Made by a program: the position numbers and the translations under genes. Positions 8,811 to 17,488 of a stretch of 64,000 nucleotides of DNA are shown in pieces (positions within the stretch are counted from its first letter, which is position 1; every line of letters begins with the position of its first letter). Under the pieces are notes generated by a model, which saw only the letters and a program-made list of their open reading frames with translations, searched no databases and had not been told where the DNA came from. The DNA comes from Paenibacillus sabinae T27 (lineage in GTDB: Bacteria > Bacillota > Bacilli > Paenibacillales > Paenibacillaceae). The stretch is from positions 1,972,001-2,036,000 of the forward strand of contig NZ_CP004078.1 in the NCBI RefSeq assembly GCF_000612505.1. Reading direction: 5' to 3'.

Positions 8811-9529
8811 CAACGACAGCAGTAAAAACAGGAACCTTATACGGGGTTGGTGTAGGCCCGGGAGACCCGGAGTTAATTACGGTCAAGGCGTTCCGCCTGA
8901 TGAAAGAATGTCCGGTTATTGCTTATCCCAAGAAGCGGATGGGAGGCAAATCCTACGCCCTTGAAATCGTGGAATTATATATTAATACGGCGGAAAAAGA
9001 AATGCTGGGTCTCGTATTCCCGATGACCAAGGATCAGGAAACCCTTGATAGGGAGTGGAGCCGGACGGTTGCCCAGTGCTGGGAGCACCTGAAGGAAGGG
9101 CGCGATATCGCTTTTGTGACGGAAGGCGATCCCAATTTGTACAGCACTTTTATTCATATGGCCCGCCTGGTGCAGGAGCTCTATCCAGAAGTCCCTGTTG
9201 TTTCTGTCCCGGGCATTTCCTCCGTCCTGGGGGCTGCCGCCCGCCTCGGACTCCCTCTGGCCGACGGTGACGAACAGGTAGCGATTGTACCGGCCCGTAA
9301 TGACCGTCAAGCAATGAAGAAAGCCCTTGAAGACCATGACGCGGTTGTGTTCATCAAGGTAGCCAAAGTGCTGGATTTGATTATCGATCTGTTGGAGGAG
9401 ATGGAGCTTGTGGACAAAGCTTCGGTGGTCATGAAAGTAACCTCTTCGGATGAGCTGATCTGGCAGAATGTGCGGGAATTAAAGGGGCAGGAGCTTGAAT
9501 ATTTAACGTTAATGGCGGTGAAAAAATAG
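8807..9529 (+). CDS. cbiL: Cobalt-factor II C20-methyltransferase
   Basis: Adds the C20 methyl group to cobalt-factor II. Tetrapyrrole methylase fold with GVGPGDPELIT near residue 14, TEGDPNLYSTF near 100 and VPGISSVLGAAA near 135, all typical of CbiL/CobI. 240 residues. The ATG overlaps the cbiET stop in an ATGA junction, and the stop shares one base with the cbiF start. Confidence 0.94.
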   Translation: MTTTAVKTGTLYGVGVGPGDPELITVKAFRLMKECPVIAYPKKRMGGKSYALEIVELYINTAEKEMLGLVFPMTKDQETLDREWSRTVAQCWEHLKEGRDIAFVTEGDPNLYSTFIHMARLVQELYPEVPVVSVPGISSVLGAAARLGLPLADGDEQVAIVPARNDRQAMKKALEDHDAVVFIKVAKVLDLIIDLLEEMELVDKASVVMKVTSSDELIWQNVRELKGQELEYLTLMAVKK

Positions 9530-10323
9530 TGAAGCTCGAACCGAGAGTGTATATTGTCGGCGCCGGTCCGGGTGATCCGGATCTGATTACAGTGAAAGGC
9601 TTGAACATCCTGATGAACGCCGATCTCGTCCTGTATACCGATTCGCTCGTGAACGAAGAGCTTGTCGCCCGTGCGGGCAGTCATGCCAAGGTGCTGCAGA
9701 GCTCCGGGATGGATCTGGAGCAGATGGTCGATGTGATGGCAGAGGCCGTTCTGGCCGGAAAAAGCGTGGCCCGCGTGCATACGGGCGACCCAGCCGTATA
9801 CGGCGCGATCCTGGAGCAGATGGTTCTGCTGAAGCAGCGCGGCATCCCCTACGAGATCGTGCCGGGCGTCAGCTCCGTTTTTGCTGCGGCAGCCGTCCTG
9901 GGCGCCGAATTGACGGTGCCGGATTTGACCCAGACGGTCATTCTAACCCGGGCCGAAGGGCGAACGCCCGTTCCGGAGCGGGAGAAGCTTCGCGACCTCG
10001 CTTCCCATCATTGTACGGTTGCCCTGTTTTTAAGCGCTACGCTCGCGAAGAAGGTGGTCAAAGAATTTGTGGAGGCAGGCTGGTCGAAGGACACGCCGGT
10101 CGCCGTCGTGCAGCGGGCCACATGGCCGGACCAGAAAATTGTGCGCACGACGCTCCGAAATCTCGACAGCGATTTGCGGCAGGCCGGAATTCGCATGCAT
10201 GCCATGATTCTGGCGGGTTGGGCGCTTGACCCGGGAATGGTTGACCGGGATGATCACCGTTCCAAACTATATGACAAGTCGTTTACCCACGGTTACCGGA
10301 AAGGGCTGGCAGCCAATGACTAA
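9529..10323 (+). CDS. cbiF: Cobalt-precorrin-4 C11-methyltransferase
   Basis: Adds the C11 methyl group. Signature blocks VGAGPGDPDLITVKG near residue 8, HTGDPAVYGA near 83 and VPGVSSVFAAAA near 110 match CbiF/CobM. 264 residues. GTG start sharing one base with the cbiL stop, and an 8-base overlap with cbiG at the far end. Confidence 0.95.
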   Translation: MKLEPRVYIVGAGPGDPDLITVKGLNILMNADLVLYTDSLVNEELVARAGSHAKVLQSSGMDLEQMVDVMAEAVLAGKSVARVHTGDPAVYGAILEQMVLLKQRGIPYEIVPGVSSVFAAAAVLGAELTVPDLTQTVILTRAEGRTPVPEREKLRDLASHHCTVALFLSATLAKKVVKEFVEAGWSKDTPVAVVQRATWPDQKIVRTTLRNLDSDLRQAGIRMHAMILAGWALDPGMVDRDDHRSKLYDKSFTHGYRKGLAAND

Positions 10324-11425
10324 GCCTTACGCCGCCGTCGCGATCACCAAGCATGGGGTGGAAATGGCCCGGTCCTTGGCCGGCGATTTCCCGGGAACCG
10401 ACCTCTATTATATGAGCAAATTCGCCCGGGGCGACGAGACGGAGCTCGGGTACAGGCTGTTCGAAGGCTCTGTCAAGCTGATCCTGCCGGACCTGTTCAA
10501 AGCCTACAAAGGACTTATTATCTTCATTTCTCTTGGAGCCGTCGTCCGCATGATCGCCCCGATTCTGGAAGACAAGAAAAAAGACCCTGCAGTCATCGTG
10601 ATCGATGATCGCGGCCAGCATGTGATCAGCGTACTTTCAGGGCATTTGGGCGGAGCCAATGCGCTGACGCTGGAGGTAGCGAAAGCACTCGGCGCCCGCC
10701 CTGTCATCACGACCGCGTCCGATGTACAGGGGACGATTCCGGTGGATTTGTTCGGACGCGGCTTCGGCTGGGAGATTGAAAGCTTCGACAAGGCGACACC
10801 CGTCAGCGCATCGGTGGTCAATGAGGGGCGGATCGCCGTTGTGCAGGAAGCGGGCGAGACGCAGTGGTGGACCTATGACAAGCCGCTGCCGCCGCATATT
10901 GCCGTTTACGGTCACGCCTCAGAGGCGATGCGTGCGGCGTTTGACGCGGCGCTGGTCGTTACGGACCGGCTGCTGGAGTCTGGGGAAGAAGCCGCGCTGC
11001 TGAGCAACGGGGTGCTGTACAGGCCCAAGACGCTTGTCCTCGGCATCGGGTGCAACCGGGGGACATCGGCGGAAGAGATCGAGCATACGATCAAAAGCAC
11101 ACTGTCCGAGCTCCGTCTGTCCGTCAAAAGCGTCCGCAATGCGGCCACCATTGTCCTGAAGAAGGATGAAGAGGGGCTTCTCGAAGTCTGCCGGAAGTAT
11201 AAGTGGAAGCTTGAGCTGTATACGCCGGACGAGCTGAATGAAGTTCCTCTTCGAAATCCGTCCGAAACGGTATTTAAATATACGGGCGCATACGGGGTTA
11301 GCGAGCCTGCGGCGCTTCGCTCATCCGGAGCGGCGGATTGGCTGCTGGAGAAAAGGAAGAGCGGCAACGTCACCCTTTCCATCGCCCGCGTTCCATTCCC
11401 GTCTGGCGGGCAGGTGAGGATATGA
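10316..11425 (+). CDS. cbiG: Cobalt-precorrin-5A hydrolase
   Basis: Opens the delta-lactone ring of cobalt-precorrin-5A and releases the two-carbon fragment. The N-terminal domain has FISLGAVVRMIAP and VLSGHLGGANALT; the C-terminal domain starts near residue 255 with VLGIGCNRGTSAEEIE. 369 residues, typical of full-length CbiG. The frame is open from 10226, but family N-termini and the short overlap pattern favour ATG 10316. CbiG is specific to the anaerobic route. Joined to cbiA by an ATGA overlap. Confidence 0.94.
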   Translation: MTKPYAAVAITKHGVEMARSLAGDFPGTDLYYMSKFARGDETELGYRLFEGSVKLILPDLFKAYKGLIIFISLGAVVRMIAPILEDKKKDPAVIVIDDRGQHVISVLSGHLGGANALTLEVAKALGARPVITTASDVQGTIPVDLFGRGFGWEIESFDKATPVSASVVNEGRIAVVQEAGETQWWTYDKPLPPHIAVYGHASEAMRAAFDAALVVTDRLLESGEEAALLSNGVLYRPKTLVLGIGCNRGTSAEEIEHTIKSTLSELRLSVKSVRNAATIVLKKDEEGLLEVCRKYKWKLELYTPDELNEVPLRNPSETVFKYTGAYGVSEPAALRSSGAADWLLEKRKSGNVTLSIARVPFPSGGQVRI

Positions 11426-12834
11426 GCGAGAACAGAAACCGGATCGTCATTACAGGGACGGGCAGCGGCGCCGGTAAAACAACGGTGACGATAGGGTTAA
11501 TGGCCGCGCTGAAGCGCCGGGGTCTTCGGGTTCAGGGCTTCAAATGCGGCCCCGATTACATCGATCCGACCTATCATACTGCCGTAACGGGCAGGCCGTC
11601 GCGTAATCTGGACACCTGGATGCTGCCCTATGATATCATGCGTGAAATTTTTCTCAGAGCTTCCGAAGGAGCGGATCTGTCTATCATTGAGGGCGTCATG
11701 GGGCTGTACGATGGGAAGGACCCGTTGTCCAATACCGGTTCGACAGCGGAAATTTCCGCCCTGCTGGAGAGTCCGGTCATTCTCGTTGTGAACGCGCAGA
11801 GCATGGCTCGCAGCGCGGCCGCTGTCGTACTGGGGTACCAGAAGCTGGATGAAAGCATCCGCATAGCCGGTGTTATCGTCAACAAGTGCGGAAGCCGGGG
11901 ACATTACCAGCTCGTAAAAGCCGCGATTGAACAGGAATGCGGCATTCCCGTTGTCGGCTGGCTGGGGCGGGACGACGGGCTGGATATTCCCGAGCGCCAT
12001 CTCGGTCTCGTTCCGGCCATTGAACGGGGAGAACTGGACGGTTTGTTTGAACGGGCGGCCGATCTGGTCGAGGGCGGAGTGGATATTGAGTCGGTGCTGA
12101 CACTCGCGGGTACGGCTCAACCGCTTGCATGGCCGGAGGAACGGCTGTTCAGCGGCGGGCCGTGCCCGAACCCTGGACCGGTGATTGCCGTTGCCCGGGA
12201 CGCGGCATTCAACTTCTACTACCGTGAGAACCTGGAACTGCTTGAGCAATATGGCGCCACGCTGGTGTATTTCAGCCCTCTGGCGGGCGATACCGTGCCG
12301 GGCGATGCGGACGGTGTATATCTCGGCGGCGGATTCCCCGAGGAGTTTGCTGCTAAGCTAGCGGCGGATGAGCGGGTAAAGCGGGATTTGCAAGCCCGCG
12401 TCCGGGAAGGGCTCCCGGTCTTCGCCGAATGCGGAGGGTACATGTACCTTACCCGTTCGATTACGGACCGCGCGAGAGTTGCCCATGCAATGGTCGGGCT
12501 TATCCCAGCGGACGTTGCCATGCAGGATAAGCTTGCTGCTCTGGGCTACCGTGAGGCCACGGCGCTTCGGGACTGTCTGCTTATGGAAGCGGGCGAGGTC
12601 ATCCGGGGCCATGAGTTCCATTATTCCAAACTAACGGCGGACCGGGAGAATTACCCTTTTGTTTATGAAACGAAAGGTCTGCGCGGAACGGGACTGGAAG
12701 GCTACCATTCGGAAAATGTGATGGCAGGCTACACGCATCTTCATTTTGCATCCAATCCGAAAGCCGCGGAGCGCTTCATACAGCGCTGCTTACAATACAG
12801 CCGGAAAAGAGGCGAAGCCAGTGGAACAGTCTGA
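11422..12834 (+). CDS. cbiA: Cobyrinic acid a,c-diamide synthase
   Basis: Glutamine- and ATP-dependent amidation of the a and c side chains of cobyrinic acid. Residues 7-20 contain the P-loop TGTGSGAGKTT, and FKCGPDYIDPTYH follows. The C-terminal half is a class I glutamine amidotransferase with its nucleophile in AECGGYMYL. 470 residues. The frame is open from 11338, but GTGAGGA and the ATGA overlap with the cbiG stop fix ATG 11422. The end overlaps cobA by 14 bases. Confidence 0.95.
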   Translation: MSENRNRIVITGTGSGAGKTTVTIGLMAALKRRGLRVQGFKCGPDYIDPTYHTAVTGRPSRNLDTWMLPYDIMREIFLRASEGADLSIIEGVMGLYDGKDPLSNTGSTAEISALLESPVILVVNAQSMARSAAAVVLGYQKLDESIRIAGVIVNKCGSRGHYQLVKAAIEQECGIPVVGWLGRDDGLDIPERHLGLVPAIERGELDGLFERAADLVEGGVDIESVLTLAGTAQPLAWPEERLFSGGPCPNPGPVIAVARDAAFNFYYRENLELLEQYGATLVYFSPLAGDTVPGDADGVYLGGGFPEEFAAKLAADERVKRDLQARVREGLPVFAECGGYMYLTRSITDRARVAHAMVGLIPADVAMQDKLAALGYREATALRDCLLMEAGEVIRGHEFHYSKLTADRENYPFVYETKGLRGTGLEGYHSENVMAGYTHLHFASNPKAAERFIQRCLQYSRKRGEASGTV

Positions 12835-13378
12835 CCGGAGATCGAACCGCAAGGGCTATACCCTTGTCTATACAGGCGACGGCAAAGGCAAAACGACAGC
12901 CGCGCTGGGACTCGCGGTACGGGCTTCGGGGCGCGGCTACAAAGTGCTGATTCTGCAATTTATCAAATCGCCCCAGAGGACCTACGGAGAACATATCGCT
13001 CTTCGCAAACTGGGGGTGGAGATCCGGCAGCTTGGCGTGGGATTCACCTGGACGAAGACGCCGGAGGAGCACCGCACCGCTCTGCGGGAGGCCTGGTCTT
13101 CGGCCAGAGATGAAGTGCTTGGCGGCGATTGGGACGTTGTGGTTCTGGACGAGATCAACAATGCGCTCGCGATCGAGAAATTCCCGATTGAAGACGTCCT
13201 TCCCCTTAGAGAAGTGCTCGATTTAATCAGGCAAAAGCCGAAGCATTTGCATCTGGTTCTGACCGGGCGTCAGGCGAAACCGGAAATTCTGGAACTGGCG
13301 GACCTGGTGTCCGAGGTTCAGGCCGTTAAGCATTATTACAATGATGGAGTACCCGCGGTTCTCGGGATTGAATATTGA
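12821..13378 (+). CDS. cobA: Corrinoid adenosyltransferase (CobA/CobO/BtuR type)
   Basis: Transfers the 5'-deoxyadenosyl group from ATP to reduced corrinoid. P-loop GDGKGKTTAALG lies near residues 24-35, and WDVVVLDEINNAL is the second family block. 185 residues from GTG 12821, close to family length. An upstream in-frame ATG at 12746 would give a 75-base overlap with cbiA and an atypical leader. Its position between cbiA and cobU fits adenosylation after a,c-diamide formation. Confidence 0.92.
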   Translation: MEQSDRRSNRKGYTLVYTGDGKGKTTAALGLAVRASGRGYKVLILQFIKSPQRTYGEHIALRKLGVEIRQLGVGFTWTKTPEEHRTALREAWSSARDEVLGGDWDVVVLDEINNALAIEKFPIEDVLPLREVLDLIRQKPKHLHLVLTGRQAKPEILELADLVSEVQAVKHYYNDGVPAVLGIEY

Positions 13379-13403
13379 CCTTGGACGCGGCAGGGAGGAA
13401 ATG

Positions 13404-14024
13404 ATGGTTGAAGCGGAGTCCTATGAAAAAAAGCTGATTCTTGCCACCGGCGGGGCGCGAAGCGGCAAGAGCCGTTTTGCCGAACAGTATACCGGAGAAC
13501 TGGGACTGCTCCGGGGGCAGGAAGTTGTGTATATAGCCACATCCCAGTTATATGATGACGAAATGAAAAGGCGGGCGGCATTACACCGGGACCGGCGGCC
13601 CGCGGAATGGCGGACGGTCGAAGAGCCGTACGAGCTGGAATCCGTCATCCGGCGGCTGTCGGAAGAACCGGTATCCGTTGTCCTGATCGATTGCATTACC
13701 TTATGGATTTCGAACCTGCTGTTACAGCCAGAAGAAGAGGGACAAGAGCGCTGGATGAAGCCGGAGCACAGCGAAGCTATTCTTGGGCGGACCCGGGAGC
13801 TTTCCCGCCTGCTGAAACGTGCTCCGTTCCATGCGATTCTGGTCACCAATGAAGTGGGCGACTCACTCGTTCCCGAATATCCGCTCGGCAGAGTGTACCG
13901 CGACCTTGCCGGGCAGGTGAATCAGACGCTTGCGGAACAGGCGGATGAAGTCTTTCTGGTTGTTTGCGGAATTCCTTTGAATTTGCGGGAAGCGGCCTGG
14001 CGGTTCGGCGGAAAGGGGCAGTAA
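13404..14024 (+). CDS. cobU: Adenosylcobinamide kinase / guanylyltransferase
   Basis: Phosphorylates adenosylcobinamide and activates it with GTP. N-terminal P-loop TGGARSGKSRFAE, then YIATSQLYDDEM and LIDCITLWISNLL, all CobU/CobP hallmarks. 206 residues. Two adjacent ATGs occur at 13401 and 13404; GGGAGG at 13393-13398 sits better for 13404, but either is possible. The frame is open further up to 13341, which I reject because it would overlap cobA. Confidence 0.93.
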   Translation: MVEAESYEKKLILATGGARSGKSRFAEQYTGELGLLRGQEVVYIATSQLYDDEMKRRAALHRDRRPAEWRTVEEPYELESVIRRLSEEPVSVVLIDCITLWISNLLLQPEEEGQERWMKPEHSEAILGRTRELSRLLKRAPFHAILVTNEVGDSLVPEYPLGRVYRDLAGQVNQTLAEQADEVFLVVCGIPLNLREAAWRFGGKGQ

Positions 14025-14999
14025 TTGTTGCAAGGAATTATGTTTGTGATTACAGCGATTGTCATTGATCTGCTGGTCGGCGACCCGCGAGGCATTCCGC
14101 ATCCGGTGATCGGGATCGGGAAGATCATATCCGGCACGGAATCGGCCCTGCGGAAATGGGGAACTGGGCGGGCGGCGGAGAGAGCGCTTGGCGTGCTCCT
14201 TGTCCTGGTCGTACTATCCGCCGTTTACGCCGCCGCTTTCCTGATTCTATGGCTTGCCGGCCTCATCCACCCTGTTATCCGATCTTTAGCGGAGGTCTGG
14301 CTGATTTCAACCACGATTGCCATCAAAGGCTTGGGTGACGCGGCCATGCAGGTATTCCGCCCTTTGGTTAATGGAGATTTGGACAGCGCCAGAACCTATG
14401 TCGGCTACATTGTGGGCAGGGAAACGCATGCTTTATCGGAACGGGAAGTCACGAGAGCCACCGTAGAGACGGTTGCCGAGAATATTGTCGATGCTGTGGT
14501 TGCTCCCTTATTTTACGCGCTGCTCGGCGGGGCTCCCCTGGCTTTACTGTATCGTGCGGTGAATACCCTCGATTCGATGGTTGGCTATAAGAACGATAAA
14601 TTCCGGTATTTCGGCTGGGCCTCCGCCCGGCTTGACGATGTGCTGAACTATATCCCTGCCAGAATAACGGGGCTGCTGCTCTGGGCTTCGGCGCTCATGA
14701 CGAAAGGGCTGAATGCCGGAAGGGCCTGGCAGGCCATGCGGCGCGATGCCACGAAGCATCCGAGCCCGAACAGCGGTATCCCCGAGGCCGCGGTTGCCGG
14801 AGCGCTGGGGATTCAGCTCGGCGGGTTCAACAGCTATGGCGGCATTGTATCGGAGAGAGCCAGAATGGGAACCGCCACCCGGGAGTTGGCAGCAGAAGAT
14901 ATCCGGCAGACGATAAAGATTCTATGGCTGACCGCGGCACTCATCATGCTCTTACTGCTGCTCGTGGCGGGAAGCCTTTTTATTGGAGAGATAAAATGA
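14025..14999 (+). CDS. cbiB: Adenosylcobinamide-phosphate synthase
   Basis: Membrane enzyme attaching the aminopropanol arm to adenosylcobyric acid. The opening IDLLVGDPRGIPHPV, the block ENIVDAVVAPLFYALLGG, and several hydrophobic segments are typical of CbiB. 324 residues counted from TTG 14025, directly after the cobU stop. An ATG at 14040 with AAGGA just upstream is an equal alternative and would trim five residues. The stop overlaps the cobS ATG. Confidence 0.93.
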   Translation: MLQGIMFVITAIVIDLLVGDPRGIPHPVIGIGKIISGTESALRKWGTGRAAERALGVLLVLVVLSAVYAAAFLILWLAGLIHPVIRSLAEVWLISTTIAIKGLGDAAMQVFRPLVNGDLDSARTYVGYIVGRETHALSEREVTRATVETVAENIVDAVVAPLFYALLGGAPLALLYRAVNTLDSMVGYKNDKFRYFGWASARLDDVLNYIPARITGLLLWASALMTKGLNAGRAWQAMRRDATKHPSPNSGIPEAAVAGALGIQLGGFNSYGGIVSERARMGTATRELAAEDIRQTIKILWLTAALIMLLLLLVAGSLFIGEIK

Positions 15000-15769
15000 G
15001 ACAATGGCTGGTTTCTTTGATCGTGGCGTTCCAGTTTCTTACCCGGCTTCCGATTCCCGTTCAAGTGGAATATGACAAGCGCTATGTGAGCCGGAGCGTA
15101 ATATTTTATCCAGTTGTAGGGTTTGTCATCGGCTCTATTCTTTATCTGGCTTTGGTGGTGCTGTCATCCGGCTCGGCTCCTCTCGATGCGGCTGTACTGC
15201 TGCTCATTTGGACCCTTATAACCGGAGGCCTGCATCTGGACGGATTGATGGATACAGCGGACGGACTCGGAAGCCATCGGCCGCGTGAGCAGATGCTGGC
15301 GATCATGAAGGACAGCCGTGTTGGAGCCATGGGCGTGTTGGCGGCGTTCTTCGTGCTGTTACTGAAGTGGGCTTCCCTGTGGACTCTGCTTGACAGAATG
15401 CATCAGGGTTCGATATCCGGGAACATGCTGCTCTGTGTGCTGCTAACCGTTCCGGCTGTGAGCCGGGGGGCCATGGTGGCTGCCATTGTCCGGCGCCCTT
15501 ATATTGGAGGAGAGCAAGGCATGGGAGGGCTGTTCCGGGAGGCCCGTGCCGGTTATCTTGCAGGAGCGATGTTGCTGCTGCTGTTCCCGGTTATTCTCCG
15601 GCCTTCCTACGGCTGGTTCTGGCTTTCAGGCATTCAGGCCGCCGCCGCCTGGCTGCTGGTCCGTCATTTTGTCCGGCGGCTTGGAGGGTTGACTGGGGAT
15701 ACATATGGGGCTTTAAACGAGCTGGTAGAGACCGTAGGTCTCCTGGCTGCGGTATATATCTCGTTCTAG
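14996..15769 (+). CDS. cobS: Adenosylcobinamide-GDP ribazoletransferase
   Basis: Joins adenosylcobinamide-GDP to alpha-ribazole (phosphate), closing the nucleotide loop. FQFLTRLPIP near the N-terminus and GGLHLDGLMDTADGL near residue 80 are diagnostic of CobS/CobV. Several membrane segments; 257 residues. ATGA overlap with cbiB and GGAGAG upstream fix the start at 14996. Confidence 0.94.
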   Translation: MRQWLVSLIVAFQFLTRLPIPVQVEYDKRYVSRSVIFYPVVGFVIGSILYLALVVLSSGSAPLDAAVLLLIWTLITGGLHLDGLMDTADGLGSHRPREQMLAIMKDSRVGAMGVLAAFFVLLLKWASLWTLLDRMHQGSISGNMLLCVLLTVPAVSRGAMVAAIVRRPYIGGEQGMGGLFREARAGYLAGAMLLLLFPVILRPSYGWFWLSGIQAAAAWLLVRHFVRRLGGLTGDTYGALNELVETVGLLAAVYISF

Positions 15770-15785
15770 AACAGGAGGAAAAAGC

Positions 15786-16895
15786 ATGCTGGAACGAAAC
15801 GGCCATGGAGGGGACTTGACTACGGCGGTTGAACTGTTCGGAGTACCGGCCCGGGATTTGCTTGATTTCAGCGCGAATATTAATCCCTTGGGGCCGCCGC
15901 CGGGGTTAAAGGATGTCCTTCATGAACAATGGGCGGGGCTGGTTCACTATCCCGACCCTGAATCCCGAGAGCTGCGAACAGCCATTTCGCAAAAATACAA
16001 TATTGAGCCTGCGTCCATTCTCGTTGGCAACGGGGCTGCCGAAATCATTGATTTGATCGTTCGAGGGTTTAAGCCGGGGAAAGTGGCGGTGGTAGATCCG
16101 GCGTTCCTGGAATATGCCGAAGCCGCGTTAAAAGCCGGCGCCGAAGTTCTATCCGTTCCCGCATCTGCGGACGATGGCTTCGCCATTCCCGAGGAAGCGC
16201 TGCTCGCCGCTTGCGAAGAAGCCGACCTGTTGTTTATTGGCCAGCCTAACAATCCTACGGGACAGTGGTTGAACAAGGAAGCAGTGGTTCGTCTTGCAGA
16301 CACAGCCATAGCGCATAATACCATCCTCGTTCTCGACGAGGCGTTCATTGACTTTTTCGAGGACGAGAAAGAGCTGTCTTTCATTCGCGAGGCGTCTGCC
16401 TCAAGGCATGTGATTGTTATCCGGTCTATGACCAAATTTTACGGCATCCCCGGATTGCGCCTTGGTTATGCCGCCTCCCATCCGGACAATATCTCGTTCA
16501 TTCGGAAGCTGCAGGTGCCTTGGAGCGTAAATCATTTGGCGCAAAAAGCCGGGGTCTACGCATTAAGCCAGAGCGAATACGAAACGCGCACAAGGCAGCT
16601 CGTAGCCGTTGAGCGGGCTTGGCTTGAAGAGGAATTAAAGCGAATCGGCTGCCTGCCGTATCCGGGAAAAGCTAATTTTATGCTGGTCCGCACCGCTGCG
16701 TCCGGTCCGGATGCTTCGGAGCTGCAGCTCACGCTGGGGAAGCAGGGCATTCTAATTCGCCTCTGCACAGGCTTTGCCGGTCTGGATACGCGGTACTTCC
16801 GGATTGCGGTTAGAACATGCATGGAGAATGAACGCTTGATTGCCGCGCTGCGCGGCGCGCTCTGCAATCGGCAGGAAGCGGAGGGGATAGATTGA
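15786..16895 (+). CDS. cobD: Threonine-phosphate decarboxylase
   Basis: PLP enzyme making (R)-1-aminopropan-2-ol phosphate, the linker used by CbiB. Class I/II aminotransferase fold with FSANINPLGPP near residue 30, QPNNPTGQ near 153 and the likely PLP-lysine region RSMTKFYGIPGLRLGY near 215-230. 369 residues. ATG start with AGGAGGA. HisC-like aminotransferases share the fold, but the operon position makes CobD by far the most likely. The stop overlaps the next TTG start. Confidence 0.91.
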   Translation: MLERNGHGGDLTTAVELFGVPARDLLDFSANINPLGPPPGLKDVLHEQWAGLVHYPDPESRELRTAISQKYNIEPASILVGNGAAEIIDLIVRGFKPGKVAVVDPAFLEYAEAALKAGAEVLSVPASADDGFAIPEEALLAACEEADLLFIGQPNNPTGQWLNKEAVVRLADTAIAHNTILVLDEAFIDFFEDEKELSFIREASASRHVIVIRSMTKFYGIPGLRLGYAASHPDNISFIRKLQVPWSVNHLAQKAGVYALSQSEYETRTRQLVAVERAWLEEELKRIGCLPYPGKANFMLVRTAASGPDASELQLTLGKQGILIRLCTGFAGLDTRYFRIAVRTCMENERLIAALRGALCNRQEAEGID

Positions 16896-17488
16896 ACGTC
16901 CCGCTAACCAAAATTATCTTAGCCAGACATGGAGCTACGGATTGGAATACGCAGCGGCGTTATCTTGGGCATACGGATCAGCCGTTGAATGAGCGGGGCA
17001 GGAAACAAGCGAAGGAACTCGGCAGTGCCTTGACGCATTTTCATTTGGATGCCATTTATTGCAGCGATCTGCGAAGAGCCCGCGAGACAGCCTGTGAAGT
17101 ACAGCGGGCGGTATTTGACGCTGGCCTAAGCCGGCCTCCGCTGATCGCGGATGCAAGGCTGAGAGAAACGGATTTCGGCTGGATCGAAGGATTAACTTAT
17201 GAAGAAGCAATGGCCCGCTTTCCCGAAGAAATGACCCGGTGGTACGAACAGATCGAGACGCGGACCCCGCCCGGCGGGAAAGAATCGCTATCCGATGTCC
17301 GCAGCCGGGTGTGCGATTTTATGAAGGAAGTGAGCGGGCAGGATTACAGCAGGATTCTAATTGTTACCCATGGCGGAGTCATCAATTCATGGCTCGCGCA
17401 TATCGGGAAGAAGCCATTCTGGGAGAATCCCCTTAAGCATGGGGAATGGACTGAATGCGAGGGTCAAGAGGTGAGGGAAACTGAGTAA
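16892..17488 (+). CDS. cobC: Alpha-ribazole phosphatase
   Basis: Histidine phosphatase that would dephosphorylate alpha-ribazole phosphate or adenosylcobalamin phosphate. ARHGATDWN at residues 10-18, SDLRRARETA near 60, and VTHGGVINSW near 150. 198 residues. The TTG start overlaps the cobD stop in a TTGA junction; GGAGGGG lies upstream. The operon position makes this a stronger CobC candidate than the relative at 34-588. Confidence 0.9.
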   Translation: MNVPLTKIILARHGATDWNTQRRYLGHTDQPLNERGRKQAKELGSALTHFHLDAIYCSDLRRARETACEVQRAVFDAGLSRPPLIADARLRETDFGWIEGLTYEEAMARFPEEMTRWYEQIETRTPPGGKESLSDVRSRVCDFMKEVSGQDYSRILIVTHGGVINSWLAHIGKKPFWENPLKHGEWTECEGQEVRETE